Program-made: the position numbers and the translations under genes | NCBI RefSeq assembly: GCF_000829825.1 | Contig: NZ_JXSL01000025.1 | Span: 186,001 to 250,000 of the forward strand | Direction of reading: 5' to 3' | DNA length: 64,000 bases | Source of the DNA: Paramagnetospirillum magnetotacticum MS-1 | GTDB taxonomy: Bacteria > Pseudomonadota > Alphaproteobacteria > Rhodospirillales > Magnetospirillaceae | Notes under the pieces: generated by a model | The model's database searches: none | The model's input: the letters and a program-made list of their open reading frames with translations, nothing else | Told to the model about the DNA's origin: nothing | In this document: positions 33,266 to 42,442 of the stretch, one piece after another | How the letters are laid out: each line of letters begins with the position of its first letter | Position numbering within the stretch: the first letter of the stretch is position 1

Positions 33266-34003
33266 TTACCAGCTGGACGCGCCGTCGATGGTCGGCGTTG
33301 TGAAGGCGGGGCGAGGTTTCTCGCCTTCCACCTTCAGCGGGTTATCGACGCGCACCAACTCGTCCGGATGGAGCGTGGTGGTGGTCTTGCGCCGGGGCAG
33401 ATAATGATTGGCCGGACTGGTGCCCCATTCCGGCATCAGGGGGAAACCGCCATTATCCCGAATGGCCTTGGCCGCCTCGGAATTGGGGTCGTTGATGTCG
33501 CCGAAGATGCGCGCGCTGGCCGGACAGGCCAGGACGCAAGCGGGCTTGCGCCGGTCTTCGTCGAGGGTCTTGTCGTAGATGCGATCGACGCACAGCGTGC
33601 ACTTCTTCATGACGCCGTGGACCGGATCGAATTCGCGCGCGCCATAGGGGCACGACCACGAGCAGTATTTGCAGCCGATGCACTTGTCGTAATCCACCAG
33701 CACGATGCCGTCTTCTTCCCGCTTGTAGCTGGCCCCCGTGGGGCAGACCGGCACGCAGGGCGGCTCCTCGCAATGGAGGCAGGATTTGGGGAAGTGGATG
33801 GTTTCCGTGTTGGGGAAGGTGCCGCATTCATAGGTCTGGACGCGGTTGAAGAACACGCCCGTCGGATTAGCGCCGTAGGGATTTTGGTCGGGCAACGGCC
33901 CGGCCCAGCCCGATGTGTTCCATTCCTTGCACGAGGTCACGCAGGCATGGCAGCCGACGCAGACATTGAGGTCGATAACCAGGGCGAGTTGCTTCTTGCT
34001 CAT
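33266..34003 (-). CDS. soeB: Iron-sulfur subunit of sulfite dehydrogenase
   Basis: A 245-residue ferredoxin-type protein with four cysteine clusters for four [4Fe-4S] centres (CVGCHACVTSC, CLHCEEPPCVPVC, CIGCKYCSWSCPYG and CTLC with CVLAC). There is no signal peptide, so it sits on the cytoplasmic side. Its ATG (34001-34003) is two bases from the soeA stop. It transfers electrons from the Mo subunit to SoeC. Confidence 0.9.
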   Translation of the reverse strand: MSKKQLALVIDLNVCVGCHACVTSCKEWNTSGWAGPLPDQNPYGANPTGVFFNRVQTYECGTFPNTETIHFPKSCLHCEEPPCVPVCPTGASYKREEDGIVLVDYDKCIGCKYCSWSCPYGAREFDPVHGVMKKCTLCVDRIYDKTLDEDRRKPACVLACPASARIFGDINDPNSEAAKAIRDNGGFPLMPEWGTSPANHYLPRRKTTTTLHPDELVRVDNPLKVEGEKPRPAFTTPTIDGASSW

Positions 34004-34005
34004 GA

Positions 34006-36900
34006 TCACTTCCTCCCGGCCAGGAAGGCGCGGACCTTCGACTTGAAGCCGATGGTCTGGCCGGGCAGCGGTTCCATGGGTTTGAACTGGGGCCAGCTTT
34101 CCCCTTCCTCCCCCGGTTTGCATTTGGTGACGCGGACCTTGAGGTCGTACCACGCCGCCTGTCCCGTGACGGGATCGGAATTGGAGACGTGCTGGTTGCC
34201 CACCATGTTGGGCAGTTCCTCACTGATCAGGTGATTGAGCAGGAAGCCCTTGCGTGACTCGTCGGCATCGGAGTCCAGGCCCCAGGCGCCCGAGGCCTTG
34301 CCGATGGCGTTCCAGGTCCACACCGTGCCGGGCTCCACCGCTTCGGTGAAGCGGGCCTGACACTTGATCTTGCCCCACGGGCTTTCCACCCACACCCAAT
34401 CGGTGTCGCCGAAATTGCCCAAGGCTCCCACCTTGGGGTGCATGAACAAGACGTTGCTGGTGTGGATCTGGCGCAGCCAGGCATTCTGGGAATCCCAGGA
34501 ATGGTACATGGCCATGGGCCGCTGGGTCAGCGCCGACAGCGGGAAGGCATGCCCGTCCGAGCACCGCCATTCCAGCGGCGTGTAATAGAAGGGCAGGGGA
34601 TCGAAGAAGGTCTTCACCCTGTCGCGCAGGCGCTCGGGCGGCTGCTTGCCCTTCCACTTGCCCTCACCGGCCAGCCGGAACTTCTGCAGCACCTCGGAAT
34701 AGATGTGCGGCATGATCGGGTCGGTGAAGCGTACCAGACGATGGCGGTAGGCCCATTCCAGGTAGCCCTTGTTCCAGTTGCGCATGTACTGGAAGCTGGG
34801 CGGCAGTTCGTAATGGAAGTGGTTGTTGTTGCGCGCGTACTGGTCCCACTGATTGGGGTTGGGCTCGCCCACCATGGCCTTCTCGCCGGCCTTGCCGCGC
34901 CAGCCCGCCAGGAAGCCGATTCCCGAACCCGGCTCGGTCTCGAAATTGACGATGAAGTCGGGATAGTCGCGGAACTTGCGGCTTCCGTCCTTGTTGGTGA
35001 AGGCCGGAAGCTTGAGGCGCGTCGCCAGTTCGATGACCACGTCCTGGAACGGCTTGCACTCGCCCAAGGGCGGAAGGATCGGCACACGCACGGAATCGAC
35101 GGGACCGTCGAACTCCGAGATGGGCCGGTCCAGCATGCTCATCACGTCATGGCGTTCGAGATAGGTGGTATCGGGCAGCACCAGATCTGCGAAGGCCACC
35201 GTCTCGGACTGGAAGGCGTCACAGACCACCAGGAAGGGGATCTTGTAGGCGCCCGACTCGTCCTTGTCGGTGAGCATCTTCCTCACCTCGGAGGTGTTCA
35301 TGGACGAGTTCCACGCCATGTTGGCCATGAACAGCAGCAGCGTGTCGATGGGGTAGGGATCGCCGCGCCAGGCATTGGTGATGGCGTTTTGCATCATGCC
35401 GTGGACCGAGAGCGGATATTCCCAGGAGAAGGCCTTGTCCAGGCGGATGGGCTCGCCATCGGCGTCCACCGACAAATCGTCCGGGTCGGCGGGCCAGCCC
35501 ATGGGGGTGCCCACCAGGGCCTCGCCGGGCTTGATGGCCTGGGGGCCCTTGGGCGGCTTGGGGCAGGGCGGGATGGGGCGCGGGAAAGGCGCTCTGTGAC
35601 GGAACCCGCCCGGCCGGTCGATGGTGCCCAACAGGGTCATCAGGATGGACAGCGCCCGGATGGTGTGAAAGCCGTTGGAATGCGCCGCAAGGCCGCGCAT
35701 GGCGTGGAAGGCCACCGGATTGCCGGTGATCTTGTCGTGCTCGGTACCCCAGCAATCGGTCCAGGCGATGGGCAGTTCGATGGTCTGGTCGCGGGCGGTG
35801 ATGCCCATTTCATGGGCCAGGCGGCGGATGGTGTCGGCGGGAATGCCGGTGATGCCCTCGGCCCATTCCGGCGTGTAGTCCTTGACCCGTTCCTTCAGCA
35901 ATTGCATGGACGGCTTGACCGGCGTGCCGTCTTCCAGGGTGTAAGAGCCGAACAGGCGGCCCTCGGTATCCTTGGTGCGCGCGATGACCGGCTTGTCGCT
36001 GGCGCGGTCCCACCACATTTTGTCCGGGGTCTCGAAGGTGTCGGGCCGCACCGGCACGCTGCCTTCGCGCACGAAGAGGCCGAACGTGTCGCTGTCGGCA
36101 TCCTGGTTCACCAGTTCGGCGGCGTTGGTGTAGCGGATCAGGAAGTCGCGGTCGAACAGGCCGGTTTCCAGGATCTCGCGCACCAGGGCCAGCAGCAGGG
36201 CGCCGTCGGTGCCGGGGCGGATGGGGACCCACTCATCGGCGATGGCGGCATAGCCGGTGCGCACCGGATTGACGGCGATGAAGCGCCCGCCCGCCCGCTT
36301 GAAGGCGGCCAGATCACGCTTCATGGGATTGGAATGGTGATCCTCGGCGGTGCCGATCATCACGAACAGCTTGGCCCGCTCCAGATCGGGGCCGCCGAAT
36401 TCCCAGAAGCTGCCGCCGATGGTGTAGATCATCCCTGCCGCCATGTTGACGGAGCAGAACCCACCATGGGCGGCGTAATTGGGGGTGCCGAACTTGGCGG
36501 CAAACAGGCCGGTCAGGGCCTGCATCTGGTCGCGGCCGGTAAAAAGCGCGAACTTCTTCGGGTCCGTGGCGCGCAGATGGGCCAGCCGCTCGGTCAGAGT
36601 CGAAAAGGCCTCTTCCCAGGAAATGGGCTCGAAGGCGCCAGCACCACGCTCGGTGCCTTCCTTGCGCTTCAAGGGCCGGGTCAGACGGGCGGGGGAATAC
36701 TGCTTCATGATGCCCGAGGCGCCCTTGGCGCACATGATCCCCTTGTTCAGGGGATGATCGGGATTGCCCTCGATATAGCGGACCTCTCCGTCACGAAGAT
36801 GCACGCGGATGCCGCAACGGCAGGCGCACATATAGCAGGTCGTGGTCTTGACCTCCGACCGGCCGAGATCGGAATCAGCAATGGCGACAGGATCCCTCAT
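34006..36900 (-). CDS. soeA: Molybdopterin catalytic subunit, SoeA-type sulfite dehydrogenase
   Basis: A 964-residue bis-MGD enzyme. It lacks a Tat signal, so it is cytoplasmic, as known for SoeA of Allochromatium and unlike periplasmic PsrA/TtrA. The N-terminal Fe-S site has C22, C25, C29 and C57. C149 in GGFCSVN is the likely Mo ligand. The start TTCYMCACRCGIRVHL, KGIMCAKGASGIMKQYSPARL and the length fit SoeA. It oxidises sulfite to sulfate and feeds electrons to quinone. Sulfite dehydrogenase is my best call; another cytoplasmic sulfur-compound oxidoreductase of the same class (such as a tetrathionate or polysulfide relative) is not fully excluded. Confidence 0.85.
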   Translation of the reverse strand: MRDPVAIADSDLGRSEVKTTTCYMCACRCGIRVHLRDGEVRYIEGNPDHPLNKGIMCAKGASGIMKQYSPARLTRPLKRKEGTERGAGAFEPISWEEAFSTLTERLAHLRATDPKKFALFTGRDQMQALTGLFAAKFGTPNYAAHGGFCSVNMAAGMIYTIGGSFWEFGGPDLERAKLFVMIGTAEDHHSNPMKRDLAAFKRAGGRFIAVNPVRTGYAAIADEWVPIRPGTDGALLLALVREILETGLFDRDFLIRYTNAAELVNQDADSDTFGLFVREGSVPVRPDTFETPDKMWWDRASDKPVIARTKDTEGRLFGSYTLEDGTPVKPSMQLLKERVKDYTPEWAEGITGIPADTIRRLAHEMGITARDQTIELPIAWTDCWGTEHDKITGNPVAFHAMRGLAAHSNGFHTIRALSILMTLLGTIDRPGGFRHRAPFPRPIPPCPKPPKGPQAIKPGEALVGTPMGWPADPDDLSVDADGEPIRLDKAFSWEYPLSVHGMMQNAITNAWRGDPYPIDTLLLFMANMAWNSSMNTSEVRKMLTDKDESGAYKIPFLVVCDAFQSETVAFADLVLPDTTYLERHDVMSMLDRPISEFDGPVDSVRVPILPPLGECKPFQDVVIELATRLKLPAFTNKDGSRKFRDYPDFIVNFETEPGSGIGFLAGWRGKAGEKAMVGEPNPNQWDQYARNNNHFHYELPPSFQYMRNWNKGYLEWAYRHRLVRFTDPIMPHIYSEVLQKFRLAGEGKWKGKQPPERLRDRVKTFFDPLPFYYTPLEWRCSDGHAFPLSALTQRPMAMYHSWDSQNAWLRQIHTSNVLFMHPKVGALGNFGDTDWVWVESPWGKIKCQARFTEAVEPGTVWTWNAIGKASGAWGLDSDADESRKGFLLNHLISEELPNMVGNQHVSNSDPVTGQAAWYDLKVRVTKCKPGEEGESWPQFKPMEPLPGQTIGFKSKVRAFLAGRK

Positions 36901-37004
36901 GCGGGTTAGCTCCCCCCTGGTATTGTCCTTGCCCTCGTTTCGGGGCGACTTTTAGGACAGTCTACTTTAGTGGGATCTAATAAGGCAATCGGGAAAGGGG
37001 AAGC

Positions 37005-37274
37005 TCAGGTCTTGTCGCCCAGCAGGGTATCGCACAGTTCAGAGAGGCGTTTGGGCGCGATCTCTGACATGCGCATGCCGTGGATGGCCGACAGCTCCGC
37101 CGGTCCGACCCCCTTCTTGGCGGCGGCCATGGCGTCGAGGCCCTGAAGATGCCGTGACAGACGGTTGAACTTCGAGATCTGGCGCGAGGCCGCCAGCGCG
37201 TCGTCGATGCCGAGGGTCGTGGGTCCGATGGTTTCGCCAAGAGCCCGCTTCAAACCGCTATGCCAGCTATCCAT
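37005..37274 (-). CDS. Small protein of unknown function
   Basis: An 89-residue protein (ATG 37272-37274; the frame could extend upstream) of helical character: SGLKRALGETIGPTTLGIDDALAASRQISKFNRLSRHLQGLDAMAAAKKG, then GMRMSEIAPKRLSELCDTLLG. No membrane segment. It lies between the chemoreceptor gene and soeA on the same strand with gaps of about 90-100 bases. I do not recognise the family; repeated Leu and Ala heptads suggest a helical bundle. Confidence 0.65.
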   Translation of the reverse strand: MDSWHSGLKRALGETIGPTTLGIDDALAASRQISKFNRLSRHLQGLDAMAAAKKGVGPAELSAIHGMRMSEIAPKRLSELCDTLLGDKT

Positions 37275-37361
37275 GATCCGCGTCCTCCCACCCCAAGGAT
37301 TTCCATCATACCTTCGGGATAGGGGGCGAGTCTCGCGCAAAGTCCGGGCGGGCCCGGGGGC

Positions 37362-39071
37362 CTAGCCGCGCACCGAACGAAGGAAGCCCTCGGCCTCGCT
37401 CTTGAGGTCGGAAACCGCCTCGGACAGGATCTTGGCGCTCCAGATCACCCTTACCGCGCCAGCACAGGAACGGGCCGAGGAGCGCGACAGGGTCGAGACG
37501 GAAGACGACACTTCCCCGGCCTGGGTGGCGACCTCGTCGATATGGCTGGCGATATCGCCGGTGGTGGATTCCTGCTGTTGCACGGCCATCGCGATGGCCG
37601 TCGAGATGTTGTCGATGCTGCGGATGGTTTCCACCACGCCTTCGATGGAGGCGGTCATCTCAAGGGTGGAGTTCTGCACCGCCATCACCTGGCTGGAGAT
37701 CTCCTCGGTGGCGCGCGCCGTCTGGTTGGCGAGATTCTTGACCTCATTGGCGACCACGGCAAAGCCCTTGCCCGCCTCGCCCGCCCTGGCCGCCTCGATG
37801 GTGGCGTTGAGCGCCAGCAGATTGGTCTGGGCCGCGATGTCGTTGATCAACTGCACCACATTGCCGATGGCTTGGACCGACTCGGACAATCCACTCATCT
37901 GGCCAGCGGTGGCGTTGACATTTTCCACGGCCTGCTGGGCGATCTTGCTGGACTGGTCCACCTGCTGGGCGATCTCGTTGATGGACTGCGCCAGACGCCG
38001 GGTGGCCTCGGAGACCGTGGCGGCGCGTTCGGTCGTGATGTTGGCCGCTTCGCTGACATCGAGCGAGCGCGAGCCGCTTTGGCCCGAGCGGGTGGCCATG
38101 TTCATGGCGGTCTTGTGGATGCCCGTGGTGGAGCCCTCCACCTCGGCCACCTTGGCATTGACGGTGGCCTCGAAATGGTCGGCCATCTCGCGCATGGCCC
38201 GCGCCCGTTCCTCGGCGGCGCGGATGCGCTCTTCCTCCTGGGCGGCCCTCAGATGCTCGGCCTCCAGCATATGTTCCTTGAAGACCTGGACGGTGCGGGC
38301 CATGTCGCCGACCTCGTCCTTGCGGTCCTGGGCCTCGATCTCCACCGAGGTGTCGCCGTCGGCCAGGCGGCCCATCAGGGTAGTCATGCGGCCGATGGGG
38401 CGCGTGATGACACGGGTCAGGATCGATTTGACGCCCAGCACCGAGAACAGGGTGGCACCGATGCCAAAGGCCAACAGTCCCAGCAAGATGTGGTTGAACT
38501 CGGCCTTTTCCGCGGCGGTGGACAGCGACGAGGACAGGACGGCGATGACTTCGCCATCGGTCAGTCCCATGCCGCCGTGACAGGAATGGCAGACCTCGTC
38601 CTTGGCGCCATCGGTGACGCCCAGAACGATGGGCATGGAATAGCGGTAGGAGTCACCGACCAGGCGGCCGACCGGCTTGGCCGTCGCCAGGGCTTCGCGG
38701 TCGATGTCGTCCTGGGCGGCCTTGGGCGCGCGGTCCGGTTCCACGTCCTTCATATAGGCGGCGACCTTGGGGCTCCACACGCTCCAAACCTTGCCCGTAT
38801 AGTGGACGTTGCGGGAATCGAACCACTTATTAAAGACCTTGATGCCGATATTGTCGCCGTCCTCGGGACGGGTGGCCATGACATTGACGATCAGCGCGTG
38901 GAGCGAGGTCATCTCGTTGACGCTGAGCTCGTGGAGCTTGCGCTCCATGGCCTGTTCCTCGAACCGGGCGATGAAGACCACGATCAGCGTCGCCATGACG
39001 ATGACGCCCAGCCCGACCACGATCATGAATCGCCGGCGCAAGCTTAAATTCTGCCAGACCCCTGCGGACAT
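37362..39071 (-). CDS. Methyl-accepting chemotaxis protein with haem-c sensor
   Basis: A 569-residue protein. TM1 is at about 17-37. The periplasmic domain (about 40-185) belongs to the DUF3365/Tll0287-like group and contains the haem c-binding motif C161-HSC-H165 (CxxCH). TM2 (about 190-215), HAMP (about 215-270) and the MCP signalling domain (about 300-540) follow, with the hairpin tip [36 protein letters not shown] haem-bearing sensor implies detection of oxygen, NO or redox state. It is the last gene of a minus-strand set that begins with the partner-switch genes at 41706, although a gap of 66 bases separates it from the STAS gene. Confidence 0.9.
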   Translation of the reverse strand: MSAGVWQNLSLRRRFMIVVGLGVIVMATLIVVFIARFEEQAMERKLHELSVNEMTSLHALIVNVMATRPEDGDNIGIKVFNKWFDSRNVHYTGKVWSVWSPKVAAYMKDVEPDRAPKAAQDDIDREALATAKPVGRLVGDSYRYSMPIVLGVTDGAKDEVCHSCHGGMGLTDGEVIAVLSSSLSTAAEKAEFNHILLGLLAFGIGATLFSVLGVKSILTRVITRPIGRMTTLMGRLADGDTSVEIEAQDRKDEVGDMARTVQVFKEHMLEAEHLRAAQEEERIRAAEERARAMREMADHFEATVNAKVAEVEGSTTGIHKTAMNMATRSGQSGSRSLDVSEAANITTERAATVSEATRRLAQSINEIAQQVDQSSKIAQQAVENVNATAGQMSGLSESVQAIGNVVQLINDIAAQTNLLALNATIEAARAGEAGKGFAVVANEVKNLANQTARATEEISSQVMAVQNSTLEMTASIEGVVETIRSIDNISTAIAMAVQQQESTTGDIASHIDEVATQAGEVSSSVSTLSRSSARSCAGAVRVIWSAKILSEAVSDLKSEAEGFLRSVRG

Positions 39072-39137
39072 GCGAATTCCCCTGGGTGTTTCCACCCCTA
39101 TGGCCTGTGGCAGCCGTTCTTCCCCCGAAGCGGCTGG

Positions 39138-39443
39138 TCAGCGCGTGATTTCGAAGGTCTTGTGGGCTTCCGTCAGTTCCAGCATGCGCAACACGTTGTC
39201 GCGCGGATGGGCCAGATTGATGGACGAGCCATTTTCAGCCAAATCTTCACGGGCGATGTAGAGCAGGCCCAAACCCACCGAGTCAATATGACTGAGGCCA
39301 GACATCTCAAAGGTGACCTTACGCCCCTTCAGTCCGCCAAGCTGGGAGAGCAGGGATTGGAAGTCCTCGTTGGCGGCGAAATTCAGCTGCCCATCAAGGG
39401 ACACATGGACGCTGGTACCTTCGTCCTTTACGCGAAACTGCAT
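39138..39443 (-). CDS. STAS-domain anti-sigma factor antagonist
   Basis: A 101-residue RsbV/SpoIIAA-type protein. The key site reads SHIDSVGLGLL, where Ser55 is the expected phosphorylation point. Upstream on the same strand lie a kinase (39623) and a phosphatase (40399) of matching type. In this logic, unphosphorylated antagonist binds the kinase and frees its target. The downstream target (a sigma factor or another STAS-responsive protein) is not seen in the window. Confidence 0.88.
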   Translation of the reverse strand: MQFRVKDEGTSVHVSLDGQLNFAANEDFQSLLSQLGGLKGRKVTFEMSGLSHIDSVGLGLLYIAREDLAENGSSINLAHPRDNVLRMLELTEAHKTFEITR

Positions 39444-39622
39444 GCTACCATCCTCCTCGTCTCGACGCCCGATTCCGCCCGCCGCCGTCCACTTCTCCCA
39501 CGGCCCCGAAAGCCCCCAGGATCATCGAGTTCAGGCTGACAGCCTTACCTCCGGGACGAGGGCAATTGCAAGAGGCGAGTGTCGCGATCTGGCGAAAAAA
39601 GTCTTTTTGTAACACCATCGCT

Positions 39623-40396
39623 TTATCTGGCGAATGTCATTGCCAGGGTCCGTCCACCGTCTTCTCCGTGCAATGAGTGGGTTGCCTTGCGAATCAGGGG
39701 AAGGCCCCGGCCGTTCTTGGCCATGGCATGGGTGACCGCTGACAGCTTGTCCGCCAGATCGAATCCGCCTCCCTGGTCGCTGACCGCGACGCAAACGCTG
39801 TCGGCCCGCCGGGCCTGAACGTTGATTTCGATGCGGCGGCCCGCCAGGGACGGATCGGCCATGCGCCCCTGCATGATCTTCTGGAACTCCACGAAGCCTT
39901 CGGCTGTGGTGCGCAGGTGATTGGGGATGCCGAGATTGCCGTGGATGACGGCGTTGGACAGGGCTTCGGCCAGGGAAATCTCGATCAGTTCGATCGTGTC
40001 TTGGGCCAAATCGTGGAAATTGGCGCGGATAGCCTCGGCCACCAGTTCCAGCGTTTCGAGGCGATAGACGGTGGCGGTCTGCAGCGACAGGGTCATGCCG
40101 CCGCCGCGCACCGTCTCGAAACACCGCAGTCCGATGCCCAGCACGCCCTCTGCGCCCAGTTCCAGGAAGCCGCAATAGGGGGCAGAAAGACCGGCGCGGA
40201 CATTTTCGGTGGTGCCGGGGCCCGCCAGGATCGAGGCCGGAGGTATCTCGGCGCCGCTACCGGCTTCGTGCAGCAAGATGCCAAGCGCCCGGCATTGGGC
40301 GGCCAGATCCTCGGAAACCGGGGCGGATACCACCAGACAGGGGCTGCGCTCGGCGGCAAGGCAGGTGGAGGTCGGAGGGATGGTGATCGTGGGCAT
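39623..40396 (-). CDS. RsbW-like serine kinase (anti-sigma-type HATPase)
   Basis: A 257-residue protein (start ATG 40394-40396). The first 120 residues form an unfamiliar N-terminal module. The second half is a HATPase_c_2 of the RsbW/SpoIIAB type: ISLAEALSNAVIHGN (N box), VSDQGGGFD (G1) and KNGRGLPLIRKATHSL (G2). It begins two bases after the phosphatase stop. It should phosphorylate the STAS protein; the novel N-terminal half may bind a partner. Confidence 0.85.
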   Translation of the reverse strand: MPTITIPPTSTCLAAERSPCLVVSAPVSEDLAAQCRALGILLHEAGSGAEIPPASILAGPGTTENVRAGLSAPYCGFLELGAEGVLGIGLRCFETVRGGGMTLSLQTATVYRLETLELVAEAIRANFHDLAQDTIELIEISLAEALSNAVIHGNLGIPNHLRTTAEGFVEFQKIMQGRMADPSLAGRRIEINVQARRADSVCVAVSDQGGGFDLADKLSAVTHAMAKNGRGLPLIRKATHSLHGEDGGRTLAMTFAR

Positions 40397-40398
40397 GC

Positions 40399-41706
40399 TC
40401 ACTCTTCCCCTTTCAAGCGCCGGATACAGACGGCCGTCAGGTCGTCTTCGAAGGGAGTCTGAACCTGACGGCAAACCTCGTCGAGCAGGTTGTCCACCCG
40501 TAATTCGCCATTGGTGCGCAGCAATCCCTGGATGGCGTTGCCCAGTCCGGTCTCACCATACAAGGCATCCCCCTCGTGCGGAGAATCGGTGATGGCGTCG
40601 GAATACATGAACAAGGCGGCGCCCGGCGGGAACGGTTCGCAATGCTCGCGGTATTCGGGTGATTTCGACAGGCCCAGCGGAATGCCGCTGGCGGCCAGAA
40701 AGCGGTATTCCTGCCCCTGCATGATCACCGGGGCGGGGGCGCCAGCCGAGGCCCATTCGATCTCCCCGGCGTCCACGTCGATGGTGCACAGGAACATGGT
40801 GGCGAATTGGCCTCGGCCCAGCAGGCCTTTCAGCGCGGTGCCCAGGGTGGCCAGCATTTCTCCCGGCTGTCGCCTGGGGTCCCAATGGTCGGAGATCAGG
40901 GCGTGCAGGCGAAAGACGTTGAGCGCCGCGCCGATTCCATGCCCGGTGAAGTCGAAGCAGTAAAAGCTCATGCGCGGGCCGCCGCAATCCAGGCAACCCC
41001 AGAGGTCACCGCCGATTCCCGATGACGGTTCGAAGAAGGATTCCACCTCGATGCCCAGTTTTGCCAGACGGCCGTCCAGACGTTCGGGCCGGGGCAGCAG
41101 GTCGAATTGCATGGCGCGGGCGGCGTTGACCTCTTCCACCAGATGGCGCTGCTGCTCGGCGATCCGCTCAAGCAGGGCCTGGCGTTCGAGTTGTCCCGCC
41201 ATGCGGGTGATGGCATAGCGGATGGCGCGGCCCACGGTGCGTTCGGGGTCGTCGCTCTTGATCAGATAATCCTGGGCCCCGGCCTCGAGGGCATAGGAGG
41301 CAAAGCGCGGATCATCCATGCCGGTCATGATGACGATGGGCGTGCGTGACGCAGCCTCCTGCATGCGCGACACGGTGGCGATTCCGGTGGAATCGGGCAG
41401 GCTGAGGTCCAAAAGGACCACGTCCACCGGCTCGCCGCTCTCGATATGGGCGATGGCGGCGGCCAGGGTGCCCACGTGCCGGACCACAAAGACGGGGGCG
41501 CTCGACATGCGAAGCGCATATTCAACCAGACGGGCGTCTCCCGGCTCGTCTTCGACCAGCAGGACGTGAAGGGTATCCCTGATCACCCGTGCGCCCACGA
41601 GCCCCGCCAGCCCGGCCGCATCACCGGCTTCGGGGTCGGTTCTCCAACCGCTGGTGCGGCTGGGCAGGCGGATGAGCCGTCCGCCCCTCTCGGCCAAATT
41701 CATCAT
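40399..41706 (-). CDS. Response regulator with SpoIIE/PP2C phosphatase output
   Basis: A 435-residue protein. After a basic 45-residue start, a receiver domain (about 48-165) carries VEDEPGD and the phosphorylation Asp in VVLLDLSLPDSTG. A coiled coil (about 165-200) follows, then a SpoIIE-type PP2C domain (about 205-430) with GGDLW, FDFTGHGIGAAL and EDDLTAVCI supplying metal-binding Asp residues. It is an RsbU-like phosphatase that would dephosphorylate the STAS antagonist when its receiver is phosphorylated. The cognate kinase is not adjacent; the nearest candidate is the orphan kinase at 42443. Confidence 0.88.
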   Translation of the reverse strand: MMNLAERGGRLIRLPSRTSGWRTDPEAGDAAGLAGLVGARVIRDTLHVLLVEDEPGDARLVEYALRMSSAPVFVVRHVGTLAAAIAHIESGEPVDVVLLDLSLPDSTGIATVSRMQEAASRTPIVIMTGMDDPRFASYALEAGAQDYLIKSDDPERTVGRAIRYAITRMAGQLERQALLERIAEQQRHLVEEVNAARAMQFDLLPRPERLDGRLAKLGIEVESFFEPSSGIGGDLWGCLDCGGPRMSFYCFDFTGHGIGAALNVFRLHALISDHWDPRRQPGEMLATLGTALKGLLGRGQFATMFLCTIDVDAGEIEWASAGAPAPVIMQGQEYRFLAASGIPLGLSKSPEYREHCEPFPPGAALFMYSDAITDSPHEGDALYGETGLGNAIQGLLRTNGELRVDNLLDEVCRQVQTPFEDDLTAVCIRRLKGEE

Positions 41707-41845
41707 CCCGCTCCCGCTTCGGCCTGAAAGCCGTTCCCACGCTAATGGATAGGTGTGTCGTCAATTCACTTGCCATGTCAACAAGGAGTGAATGGCAAGG
41801 CAGGAAACCGTAACATATCGGCGTGATTCTGTTTCGGGAATTTGG

Positions 41846-42262
41846 TCAGTTCGCTCCGCTGTCTCTGCTGGAAACCGGGGCGCCGTCGGTCAGATGCAGG
41901 TCGCGTTCGCTGACCAGACAGGCCTTCGCTCCCATGCCGCGTCCTCCCAGGGGTTCGACGACAGACTGGACCATGCAGTTCTGGGTGCAGACTTCGGCGC
42001 AGATCACAGGCAGATTGCTCCAGGTCTCGCCAGCCCCCAGCTTGACATAACCTTCCATGGCGGCGACGTCCTTCTCCGAATAGCGCTCGCCCAGGGCTTT
42101 GCGGTACTCGGCGATCATCTTGTCGGTGCTGATGTCGGAGCATCCGCAATTGGCGATCAGTCCCATGAAGCGGCCCATGCGGGAGAAATGGGCTGGCTGA
42201 TCGGGAGGAGCGACGCAGGCGGCCACGAGACAGACTAAAACCATGGCGGCGATTCGTTTCAT
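41846..42262 (-). CDS. Small lipoprotein of unknown function
   Basis: A 138-residue protein with a lipoprotein signal (MKRIAAMVLVCLVAAC, lipobox VAAC with Cys16). The mature part is cysteine-rich (NCGCSD, VICAEVCTQNC, KACLV), so disulfides or metal binding are likely. A segment ALGERYSEKDVAAMEGYVKLGAG resembles a helical repeat. It is divergent from the kinase at 42443. Function unknown. Confidence 0.8.
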   Translation of the reverse strand: MKRIAAMVLVCLVAACVAPPDQPAHFSRMGRFMGLIANCGCSDISTDKMIAEYRKALGERYSEKDVAAMEGYVKLGAGETWSNLPVICAEVCTQNCMVQSVVEPLGGRGMGAKACLVSERDLHLTDGAPVSSRDSGAN

Positions 42263-42442
42263 GGGCACTCTCCCGGCGGCCGGAGATGGTCTGGAAACAT
42301 ATTGTGTCACCTATCTGATCTCCAGTGCCATGCCTTGGCAAGTTGGCTATCATGCTTTTTATCGTGGGAGGCTGAGGGTGAAGAGGGGGGGGCGAGGAAT
42401 TTTTCGGAGACAGACAATGACCGGCTCTTTTCCTCGCCAGCC

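Noticed and set aside
32264-36909. Long plus-strand frames of 656 and 823 codons
   Set aside because: They are antisense to soeC, soeB and soeA, which have clear cofactor motifs.
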